This document shows, piece after piece, positions 11,112-20,732 of a stretch of DNA of 64,000 nt. Numbering within the stretch: position 1 is the first letter of the stretch; every line of letters begins with the position of its first letter. This DNA is from Haliclona indistincta (taxonomy: Eukaryota; Porifera; Demospongiae; Haplosclerida; Chalinidae). The notes under the pieces were generated by a model. It made no database searches. It was not told the origin of the DNA and saw only the letters and a list, made by a program, of their open reading frames with translations. The DNA lies in the NCBI GenBank assembly GCA_964017065.1, contig OZ024784.1, forward strand, positions 5,747,152-5,811,151, written 5' to 3'. The position numbers and the translations under genes were made by a program.

Positions 11112-11644
11112 TGTAAGTGTGAAAATACTGCAATGTTTTCACAAATTGAAATTTTCCTCTCTTCTTCAGGTTGAAGTCATATCTATCAGAAATGTCTCTC
11201 TTTGTAAATTATTATTAATTTATCGTTATTAGTGTATTATCAGTATGACTATTGACCTTGCTACTGTGTTTCTCATAATTATTATTCATTATTATTGAGT
11301 ATTTAACAATCATCGTGGCCTAAATGCACACGCATCTGATACCTCCGACACCGTAATACGGAAGAGGTAGGGTTGTAGTTACCGCAAGCGACACTCCCAG
11401 TGCCAGTCCCCTGTACACACGGGGCACCAACTCTCCACCACAAGGAGAGCCCACTGCCACCTTATAGGCAGGACACCACAAACAACCTAATCTCCCACAC
11501 CACAAGTGGGGCCACTATACATAAAACAACAGGGGGAGTGTATGCCGACCCACGGCACCGATGCCCTTGCCAACACTCACTCACTCACTCATGCCAACAT
11601 TCATTGAGTATAATTTGCTACATGTATAAGATACATGTACACAC
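11112..11644. other. Intergenic stretch between cadherin and death-domain gene
   Basis: The AT-rich start (11112-11320) looks like cadherin 3' UTR. From 11341 the composition changes abruptly to C-rich with many self-complementary segments, listed separately. A 3-nt/4-nt TCAC-type microrepeat lies at about 11576-11592. No ORF here resembles a protein. Confidence 0.5.
11341..11565. other. Multi-hairpin structured element, unknown
   Basis: Consecutive perfect stems are visible. ACCTC/GAGGT (11341-11345 with 11364-11368) encloses CCGTA/TACGG (11351-11361). An 8-bp stem, ACACTCCC (11391-11398) with GGGAGTGT (11534-11541), closes a loop that itself contains four hairpins: CCCC/GGGG (11408-11424), CTCTCC/GGAGAG (11431-11449), CTGCC/GGCAG (11454-11471) and CCCAC/GTGGG (11494-11510). 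Two of these share the identical loop ACCACAA. A further GGCA/TGCC hairpin follows at 11554-11565. It resembles no tRNA, snRNA or ribozyme that I recognise. It could be a structured non-coding RNA, a UTR element or a fold-back repeat. Confidence 0.5.
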
Positions 11645-14600
11645 ATGGACTCCTCCACCATTCCTTCACGGGCTGGGGTGGGGAAAGTACCAGGGAAAAT
11701 CTGGAACAGATTCGTCTATGCAATGGCTTACTCTATGTACTGTAAGAACTTGCTGATTCTTTCTGTGGCAATCAGAGTCAATAAACATCAGCTGAAGATT
11801 GAAGTGAATCCCAATCAGGCTCCGGTCTATCGCTACAGAGATGCTACGCTCACATTAGACTTCCTGAAAGATTGTTTAGCTGCAGTGTGTCCAGTGCTGG
11901 GGGTTCATAATGTAGCCAGAGCTAAGTCAGGAACTCTACCATTGTTTGAAGTAGACTTCATTGACAAAAAATCTCTAGAAAGATTTTGCAAATCTCTGAA
12001 TGGTAAGAGTAACTACTGCTAGTTCTGGTTTAATTCTCTATTGCTTCAGGAGTGCTAGATAATCGACTTGTTCAGAAACTACAACCACGTTTTTCTCCCG
12101 AACAACCAGTTGAAGTGACTATCAAGTTACATCTCGTCATGCCTAATGGAACAAAAAGTCCCAAGACCAGAGAAATCACTTCTTTAAATTTTTCAGAGTG
12201 TTTCTTGCTGCTAAGAAACAGTGCTTTATTTGATTTCACTAAAATTGAGTTTGATCATCCCATTGCCGAAAATGAAGAAATTGAAGGACATGAATTAGGT
12301 ATTGTAGAACCTCATTAATCCGAACACCATAATCATTGCTATACAGGAATAGATTACCTCTCTGACTGTCTTGAAGATTTAAGAGAAGCGGCACCTTCAT
12401 GGTACCTTGTTGGTATACACCTCAAACTAAAATACTGTCAGCTGGAGGCCATCAAGAAGAATTGTCGGGATCAGTGCATGGATTGTCTCACTGAAATGCT
12501 AGCAATTTGGCTGAAGGGAACCAGAGCCACATCAATTGCTATGGTGCAAGCTTTGAAAACAGTAGGAATGCATTTACTTGCCCAAAAGATTGCCATTAAA
12601 CATGGTAAAGAACCTTAAATGATGCATTCATGTAGCTTCTTTCTACAATTGTTAGGAGTGAAGGTTTTCCATGATCAGACAACAAATGCAGATAAGGTTA
12701 GTACCATAAAAAACAGATTGAAATCTATAACTATTTTCTTGTTTAGTTTTCTGATTCTGACTGTTCTAAGCCTGTTTCAGAGCTAGTCACATATTATCAG
12801 GTGATTTTTAAGATTAAAAATAATTATCAATAATTTGAACTATGAATAGATGACAGGAGCTCAGCCAATGCAAGTTCTAATACTGGATACTTTGGCCAGT
12901 GAGAGAAAGGGTCTTGTAATGGAAGAACATAGACATTTCAGACTAACTAAACAAATCGGTGAAATGCAGAAGAGGGAGGAAGAAATGATTGAAACACTAG
13001 AAGAAACTAAATCATCTCTAGGAGAAGTGAAGAACAAGATTTGGAGACTCAGAAATCACCAAGATGACTTGATCAGAAAACGAGAGGAAAGAGAATCTGA
13101 GAGGCAATCTCTAGAACAGCTTGTTGCTACTTCTGGTGCTCAATTTGTTCAAGTGGAGCATCTTATAGAAGAAGCTGAAGAGGCTGTAGCAAAGCTCAGT
13201 GAAAAAATAAACAAGTTGGAGATGAAAACAAGAAAGCTTGAAACAGAAGCAGAAATAATGCAGACCCAACTAATGAAGCAATCCTTCGAGATGTCTGAGC
13301 TCCAGCAACACATGGATAAGGTCCAGAGAGAAAAGCACCTTCTTGAGATAACTCTTCAAGAAAAAAAGCGGGAGTTTGAGGAAAAAGTACATGGAATGAT
13401 GATTGAAATGAAATTGCAAGAGGTGAAATAAAATTAATGTGCAACTCCAAGTATATTAATTTATTCATAATTATTGCTATTATTATAGGAAAAAATCGAA
13501 ACAGCAGAGAATGACAAGCAAACAATAGAACAAACGTTGGGCTAATTCAAAAGGAGAACAAGTCTCTAAAAGAAGAGTTAGATAAAGTGAAACATGAACA
13601 GCAGGTAGCACTCGTTGACAATTATTATGCCACTTTGATTTTAATTTGCAGAGAGGCAGAAAAGGCCAATCGCCTGTTACTGCAGAGAATGCTGAGCCTA
13701 ATGACTGTCTAACTTCTTTAGACAGACGCTCCTTATCCCATCATGCTCCTTATCCCACTGACATGTACTCACATCCTCACTCGCATACTCAAGTTCATCA
13801 GCACGAAACTGGACCAATGGAGTACAGGCCAAGTGGTGCAAGATACCAGTTCACTCCAGATCCACATCCCCCTCCTCTTTCTCATTACCCCACTCCTTAC
13901 TACACTGGTCACAGTGAAGCTGCCACCTCACAACACTTTTTGAGGACATTTGAGCCTATGCCCCTTTCCTCCTTAGAAAATGCTGAGCCTAATGACTGTC
14001 TAACTTACTTTAGACAGACGATGGGTAAGAGATGACTTTCAAACAGCACATTATTGTTTTATGACATGTCTTGTAGATGCCCCTAACCATCTAGAAAATG
14101 CATTCATGGAACCAGGTCAAACAAAGAAGCACTTTACTGGATTGGAAGATGCATTGTCCCAAGAGAGCTATTATTCCCAACCTCCACCATACATGACACC
14201 GAAGGGGGAGTTTACTATGCAACATGCCTCAGGCAAAGCATTTTATCGATCAAATACGCCTTATGAATTATCTCAAGTCACATTCAGTTGTCAACAGCCA
14301 GATATTTCTTCTCAGATTTAATCCACAACGTCGTCGAGGGTATAAATTCCCTCCTCATATATTAAACGACCAAGTAGGATTTTATCCGAGTCAGTCAGCA
14401 GATCAATTGAGTCCAGTACGTCATCAAAATGATCCTACCCTAATTCCTGCATATCACCAATATTCAGATCCATATCAATTATCTGCAGAACAACGACAGT
14501 ATTACAGAACAGAACCATCACAATGTAGCTGTTACCAATGTCAAGATGAACACAGAGTACACTATAGAAGACCAAAGCAGTATTTTCAGAATGACTCATA

Positions 14601-14844
14601 TGAACCCCAGTATGAGTATACCAATACTGCCAGGCCAACTCAGAAACAGTATTTGCCTAGGTGACCATTGTCACAGTGCTCTCTTCCTCAACATCATCCG
14701 CAGAATCGTCCAATTTTATATCAACGCAAAACCGCTAAAAGTTCTGCATCCTCTCTCTCAGCAGCCTCAAGTTCTAGCCACTTTGTATTTCAATCACCAT
14801 CATTTGGCTCAGAATACAATAGTGGAAGTTTAACAACATTATGA
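11645..14844 (+). CDS. Death-domain and coiled-coil protein, interrupted 3' half
   Basis: Exons by eye: 11645-12002, 12050-12298, 12347-12604, 12656-12696, 12747-12800, 12850-13416, 13489-13604, 13652-14023 or so, 14077 onward. Exons 1-2 encode a conserved-looking region I cannot name. Exon 3 encodes an alpha-helical death-domain-like fold (start IDYLSDCLEDLREAAPSWY; W, L and A spacing typical of the DD superfamily). Exon 6 encodes a long, highly charged coiled coil. The reading then breaks three times. A one-base frame change near 13535-13543 separates the coiled coil from its obvious continuation (KENKSLKEELDKVKHEQQ). A second frame change lies near 14315. An in-frame TGA at 14662 precedes 60 more plausible codons ending at 14844. 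The 3' part is Tyr/Pro/Gln-rich and contains a captured cadherin-tail fragment. It could be a decaying gene, have introns I missed, or contain assembly errors. Role inferred only from the death domain: an intracellular adaptor. Confidence 0.6.
13688..14020 (+). repeat. Captured cadherin-tail fragment with flanking direct repeats
   Basis: 13739-13973 matches 10788-11022 of the upstream cadherin over 235 bp with two mismatches that I can see, in the same orientation and in the cadherin reading frame. The fragment is bracketed by direct copies of a host sequence: 13688-13728 (41 nt) and 13979-14020 (42 nt), differing by a single-base indel. The distance between the two copies is 291 nt, a multiple of three, so the upstream reading frame is carried through the insertion. 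There are no transposon ends. Confidence 0.9.
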
Positions 14845-15040
14845 TAATGTATTGCATGTGTACCTGCACAATTTATTCCTATCATGGTATTGAAAAAGAA
14901 TGTTTGTAATAACAATTAATAGTTTGTTTCACAATATTAGCACAACAGATAACACAGTTATATCTCATATAGTACTGTGCAAACAGACACAATATTAGTC
15001 GAGTCTCTTGTGTCAAAACACTGTCTGGAGTCCAAGAACA

Positions 15041-15877
15041 ATGAAGCCCTTACCTTTCATTTTCCTCTTTGGTCTGTGCTTTGCAGTACAAGAAAAACAA
15101 GGCACTCTAATTTTGTCCACTATTTCTGCTAATCAGATTTCTGGAAAGTACTCTGAGCCTACTGGACATGGAATACAGTTCATTTCCAAGGCTAACAGCT
15201 TGAGCATTTCAACACTAAGGAATCGAGAACTGGTTGAATTAGGTGAACCTGCTTCACACAATGAAGGTGAATATCGCCTTGTTCAAATCATGGGAAGGAA
15301 TTTTCTAGACATAAAGACAGCTGAGAAACGAAAAGGAATGGACATCACTTCTGAAGAGGCAAAATTTGTAAAAAGAGCCAACAATATTGAAGATATTCTG
15401 CAGAGCACATCAAGTAAACGTGGCAATGCTACTGTGACATTTCAAGATGCAGCAAATAAACTTGTTCTCGACCCACACAGCAAAACGATAATCAAAGCAG
15501 CTAAACAGATGGGAGAAAAAGAAGGCATCTTGGGATATGAGCAGCCAGCTATCATGCCCTTCTATGTCTTTGCTCTGCGACTGAGTCATCTCATCGAAAT
15601 GGAACAACCACAATCCCATGTCCCTAAGGTCTACTATTCTAAACATGACGGACACGAGTTTCAAGAATGTCTGCCGCAGTGTCCCCCGTGTCCTAAGAAA
15701 GATTGCATAGGAATGTGTGGTCCTCATTGTACATGCTGGAAATGGCTGTGTGGAGACTGCTGTTATCATCTGGGCTGCTTTAAGCATGACCTGTGCTGCC
15801 TCTATCATGGAAAATTGTCAGTGCAGTGCCTCTCAATTTGGCACTTCAGCTGCAAATTTTACTGGTGCAAGGACTAA
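15041..15877 (+). CDS. Secreted Cys-rich protein with PLA2-like HD motif
   Basis: Single exon, 278 aa. The start at 15041 is chosen because it gives a clean signal peptide (MKPLPFIFLFGLCFAV); an upstream in-frame ATG at 15008 would only add polar residues. The middle (residues about 25-195) is a polar, probably extracellular region I cannot assign. The last 65 residues are packed with cysteines and contain C-G-P-H-C-x-C-W, C-G-D-C-C and then C-F-K-H-D-L-C-C. The C-x-x-H-D-x-C-C arrangement resembles the His-Asp catalytic helix of secreted phospholipases A2, but I see no clear calcium-loop motif, so activity is uncertain. AATAAA at 16018-16023 is a good poly(A) signal. Alternative: a non-enzymatic invertebrate Cys-rich secreted domain. 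Confidence 0.7.
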   Translation: MKPLPFIFLFGLCFAVQEKQGTLILSTISANQISGKYSEPTGHGIQFISKANSLSISTLRNRELVELGEPASHNEGEYRLVQIMGRNFLDIKTAEKRKGMDITSEEAKFVKRANNIEDILQSTSSKRGNATVTFQDAANKLVLDPHSKTIIKAAKQMGEKEGILGYEQPAIMPFYVFALRLSHLIEMEQPQSHVPKVYYSKHDGHEFQECLPQCPPCPKKDCIGMCGPHCTCWKWLCGDCCYHLGCFKHDLCCLYHGKLSVQCLSIWHFSCKFYWCKD

Positions 15878-16040
15878 TAATAACCACAATAACACTGCAA
15901 CCGTTTGTAACAAAGACATTGATTGTATTAGTAAAGAGTGACACAATACATAGTGTGTTCTATTTTATACTGTTTTGAAATCATTTCAATAATTAAAGCG
16001 GAGCATCGGTACGTCTTAATAAACCTAGCTTTGAGATCAT

Positions 16041-16807
16041 TTACTGTTGTTTAGCTGTGTCTACCATCTTCTTTATTCCTATCATCCATTGGTTAACCTA
16101 AGACATAATAACAATATCGAGTGAACTCGAGCGAGAATATTAATTTGCTAACCTCTGAGATATGATCGACCATTAAACCAATATGAATCTTTTCAGCTTC
16201 AGCATAGTCTTGCTTTGCAAGAGCTAAAAATGAACTAGAAATAAATTTTGATAAGAGAACCTATGTACCTTGAACAAGCAAGCTCATTTGCTGATGAACG
16301 ACAGTAGAAACTCGGCCGTCATTGTACTGTTTTGACAGCATTGCTATTCGTTTTTTAATGTCTTCTTTGACTCTTTTCTAAAACGTTATTACGTTAATAA
16401 AGAATCATGCATGATCACATACTGATAGTGTTTGCAGGTTGTCTAACATGGTCTCAAGGTGTGTGATCACTTCATCAGGTGTGTGAGCTGCCCCACTGGC
16501 ACTCAGCTCGACGGCTTCTTCAAACGTTTTTACTTGATCATTGCCGACCAATTCAGTGGTTTGTTTTGATTGAGGAGGTGGTTCTAGTGGAATTACGTGA
16601 GGAGGTGGTGGACCCAGACTACTGGGGTTTGAATTTTTCTCTTCGGTTGGCAGCTGAGTTGAATGAGCAACTCTTTTTGTCAATGAAGTGGTTGGCTTTT
16701 TAGATCCAGAAAGACTCTGATAGGAGAGTTGAGGTGGGTCATTCCAGCCATGTTCTGAAGAAGAGAGCCAATCACAGTAATACACGTCAACTGCTGTTAC
16801 CTGACAT
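16041..16807 (-). CDS. SRA1: SRA1-like protein (steroid receptor RNA activator protein)
   Basis: Five coding exons by eye: 16801-16807, 16423-16754, 16269-16377, 16153-16223 and 16041-16097, together 191 aa. The first coding exon holds only seven bases (ATGTCAG). The protein begins MSEHGWNDPPQLSY, matching the family hallmark G-W-N-D-P-P near the N-terminus. It continues with L-T-K-R-V-A, a proline-rich linker, and a C-terminal helical SRA1 domain containing LMVDHISE and QWMIGIKKMV. In vertebrates SRA1 protein is a nuclear/cytoplasmic co-regulator related to the PRP18 helical fold; its role in this organism is inferred. It lies head-to-head with the STIM gene. Orthology looks secure from N- and C-terminal signatures. 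Confidence 0.85.
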
Positions 16808-17317
16808 AGTAAAGTAATTTTTACTTGTAAACCACACCCAACTTGCAATTGGAACTCAATCACCACCGCCCACTTGGCAGGAGGATCTAAGAACGAGGAG
16901 GCTTTTGCTAAAGTAACTGTCGGTTGTTTGTTCGGCTCATTGACAACATAACTGTAAGTTTATTTAACGACTCTGATGTTCATTTAGCGTGGCAATAGCT
17001 GCAGTTACTGTGAATTCTTTACGAGGCGTTTGTATAGGTCTTCTTGCTATAGTATAGTATTATTGAAACCTTGTATGTAGACTCTGGAATCAGACCGCGA
17101 ACGAGCTAGATCAAGCCTAAGTGTCTTGCTTGTATCAGTTTGTTTATTTTGAAATGCATCGATCTCAGTTCCGCTCCGGTTTCGAAAAATCTTACTGCCA
17201 TGTTTTTAGCTCATTCATTCATCCTGTGCTGGCATATTCAAACCCTCTACTGTAAGCGTCTCTATGGTACATAATCGATTCTATCGTTCTCTGTCCAGCT
17301 CTAGGCTTCATGGTTCA
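16808..17317. promoter_or_regulatory. Bidirectional promoter region SRA1 / STIM
   Basis: 510 bp separate the two start codons. An ATG at 17200 opens only a short reading frame that stops after 24 codons unless spliced at 17230 (GTAAGCG), so I treat it as 5' UTR or a leader exon of the STIM gene. No clear TATA box is seen. Confidence 0.45.
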
Positions 17318-17973
17318 ATGGCTGACTACTCCAGGAGACCAGTCCATGTGTGCATTGCTCTACCTTTAGTTGTTTTGGTGACAGCTACCATTGTGATATC
17401 CATATCATGGGCAATACATGCTCAAGATACTCCTCAACAAGGTATCAGCTAATGCACACACAAGAGGTAGTGAGTGCTGAGAGTGTGCAAACAGTTCAAT
17501 GGAAGCATGCTTATGTACAAATCCCTTTACTTGTTGTTCAGTAATCAGTTAAGAAAGAGGTGAAAATTTAGGTTATTTGACACTTGCTTTTATGTGTGAT
17601 GTTGACACAGTGCAAATTTTAACACAACATGGGATGAAAATTTAGCCACATACCATGATGTTCACAAATACACCTGTTGCCATAGCACAATCAGTCGCTA
17701 GAACACTTCAAAGCAAATTTCTTTGTTCTTTAGCAAATCTGATAGTTTATGCATGTAATTGCTACTATACTGTTCGGAATCACATTCCTTCACATTCACA
17801 ATGCATCGCATTCTAAGAAACAAACAAACTACGAAACTATTCATGTACAACAATTTTAGGAAATGGACGATGTAGTATAGCACCTCATACCAGCAACATA
17901 GCTACAGTATCTGCATGTGTTCTTCTTTTGATTTCAAGAAGCCTGTTGGTGTTTTTCACAAGATAGCAGCACG

Positions 17974-18012
<39 letters not shown>

Positions 18013-20642
18013 GTGGGAGTAATGTGGGAGTAATGCACACATGAATCTAATCATAGTACACCTGCAACATGTCATGGACCACATGTTACACTATCTCCCG
18101 TCACATCTGACACTAGTAGTAGCATCATATAATACAATTCTTATTTCTCACGTTTCTCATCTCAGATACTGACGAAAAATTGTTCGACTTGACCGAAGAC
18201 ATTGAGAGGCAAGCAATCCGTGAGCTGCACTCACGACTGGATGATGATAAAGATGGTAGTGTGGATAAAGAAGAATCCGAGGAGGTTAGTAATGACCACA
18301 CAAGGTCTACTATTCTGTCATAAAAGGGACACTTGAGTCAGGTCCCTTGGATTATTCTTGACCATATTGGGGTTCTCCACATTACACATTGCTACTCAAT
18401 ACTTCCCACACTTGGTCTGGGCAATGCTGATCACTTGATCAAAACATGTTTATTGTTATCAGTAAGACCAGATACTATACACTGAAAGTGCTAAAAACTG
18501 CTATCCCAGGGGCTTTCATATCTTGACAAATTATTGTCTTTGATCACTTCAGAGCGATAGACACATTCATGTGCTAATCACATGATTGAATTTATGTTAC
18601 TTTAGTTTGTAAGAGAAGAACTGCATAATCGACCTGGGAGCAGGGCACTGCACAAGGAAGATCAGCAGATCTCATTTGAAGAACTATGGACCAGCTGGAA
18701 GAACAGCCAGGGTAAGTTTAGTTATACCTCGGTCTGTTTTGATAATTTCTTTTTTATTACATGTAGTACATGTAGTAACATTTAATTTATATATTATGTG
18801 TACTTGATTATTTCCATAGTTCGTAACTGGACCAGCAGTGAAGTTGCTGATTGGTTAGTGACAGCGGTCGAGTTACATGAACTTGTGGATCAAGTGATGC
18901 GATTCAATATCATAGGACGTATGTTACCAATGTAAGTGTATTGAAATAAGATAAGTGACAGCTGCACTCCCACCTGGGGTTAATCTCTTCTCACTTTTCT
19001 CTCCTCAGCATAGCCACTAACAACGGTCAGATACTCTACAAATTGGAGCTGCAAGGAGCGGTGAAGAGAAACAAGTTACAGCTAAGAGCTCTGGACATCA
19101 TCCTGTTTGGATTACCACCAAGTGAGTTTCTCAATTCTTAGTAATTTCTGTCTCAATGATTTAATGCTATAGTTATTACATCACATTGTAATTTAAACAA
19201 TGCTGTAGCAACAGCTTGCTAGTTCCTACTAATTTCCTTGGTCTCACTCATAGCTCCTCGTTCATATTGGAGGGACGCCATAGCTGTTCTCTCTGTAACA
19301 ATGTGTGTGATGGGGCTGGTGCTAGCTTGGAGGAAGAGTAAGAGAGACAGCACTACAATAGACCAGTTTCTAGAGAGTATTCGTGAATATGAAACTGAGG
19401 TCATTGCACTCAAGAAGAGGTCAGTCACTCAGTATGCACTGGATACCATGTAATACTGTTTTCAGACTAGAGCAATCCTCAACTGAAGAAGTCGATAATG
19501 GTTCAGCATTAGATGTTGGAGAAGAGAATGAAGAGGATAGAGAGGATGCCATGAGTGCTCAGAATTCTGTTCAATCTACAGAGAGTATTGAACTTGAAAT
19601 GGAAGCGTTGAAGACAAAGGTGTCAGCACTACAAGCTCAGCTTATGGCATTAATGACCGATCGAAAGAGATTGCAAGATTTATTACACCAGTCACACAAA
19701 CAAGAGTTTGGGCATCTTGAGGGCAGCAAGAAACAAGCGGAGGAGGAAGTTCTACAAGCACAGAAAGCAGTGAGTTTCACTTCTTTCTTCCTTGCTCCTT
19801 CCTTCACTTACTGCTTCAGTGTGACAAGATTAGAAAGAGGCGCGTGACTATTATTGGTGCATTCCAACTAGCTAATTCCTCATCATTAGAAGAGGCAGGA
19901 TTACAAATCACCAAAGCTGTGTAAGTGGAGTAGCATTATTACTATCACAATGTAACATTTTTCTTGCAGTAACAGAATGCACAAGATTACTGAAAGTTTT
20001 GGTGAATTCCACAACCGCTGGCGACAGATAGAACACACTTGTGGGTTCTCAATAACAATGAACAAAGGAGGGCACATGGTATCATCTTACGACTCTTACT
20101 CTGTGTCTGTGGACTCAGATGATGTTCAGTCTGTTTCTTCATACTCAACTAGCCACTCCCATTCGTCTTCAGCGTACTCGCGACACAACAGAGATCACCA
20201 CAAACTAAAGCACCAACAGAACTCATTGCCCTGTTTTCAACAGTCATTGTCTGGTGACAATCATTCGTATCCACGACAGATGAGTGCTCCAGTGAAGACT
20301 AGTGTGAAGACAAGAGAGATGCATTCAGCTAGTTCAGCTCCTCTACTCGATGTAGCGCAGGATAGTGATGATGGGAAGGCGGGCTCAGGTAGTCCTCCCG
20401 AGCGACGGCAGCAATGGTGGGTCGGATCCAGAGGATCTAATGACCTCTTAGCTATTGTAGAGGAGGAGGGGAACACTAGAGTAAGGTCATTCAAGAGATC
20501 TCAAGAATCCTTAGAAAGACAAGACTCATCGAGCGATTCAGTAGACAGCAAAGACTCTCCCAAGATCAAAAATGGTAGCGTGAAGAGAACATTAAAGAGC
20601 AAAATAAGATCTACTCTCAAGGGAAAGAGCACTTTATTATAG
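17318..20642 (+). CDS. STIM1: STIM: ER calcium sensor for store-operated entry
   Basis: Nine coding exons by eye (17318-17441, 18166-18284, 18606-18711, 18820-18931, 19009-19121, 19254-19419, 19466-19769, 19820-19920, 19970-20642), summing to 605 aa in frame. Order: N-terminal signal/hydrophobic segment, a canonical EF-hand loop (DDDKDGSVDKEE), a hidden EF/SAM region (WLVTAVELHELVDQVMRF), a single membrane segment (about DAIAVLSVTMCVMGLVLAW), then coiled coil and the CAD/SOAR core. The CAD has the signature A-N-S-S-S-L-E-E and H-N-R-W-R-Q-I-E-H-T-C-G-F. A Ser-rich tail ends in a basic stretch (KRTLKSKIRSTLKGK) suited to binding plasma-membrane phosphoinositides. Known family role: senses ER luminal calcium and activates Orai. 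Basal animals usually carry one STIM, so the symbol denotes the family. Intron 1 holds a (TG)n microsatellite. Confidence 0.93.
17975..18009. repeat. (TG)n microsatellite in STIM intron 1
   Basis: About 17 uninterrupted TG dinucleotides. Confidence 0.95.
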
Positions 20643-20732
20643 TTCATAACACACAAAAATGTACATGTCATAACTGATTTCATTTATTTATTGACAATCA
20701 AAATTATATGATAATTGCTAGCAGGAAGAAAT

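Noticed and set aside
13735..13975. Cadherin-tail-like ORF considered as a second cadherin gene
   Set aside because: Only 235 bp match, ending abruptly at both sides inside host direct repeats; it is an inserted fragment, not a gene.
17200..17274. ATG at 17200 as the STIM start
   Set aside because: The frame stops after 24 codons; the ATG at 17318 gives a hydrophobic signal segment and joins in frame to all later exons.
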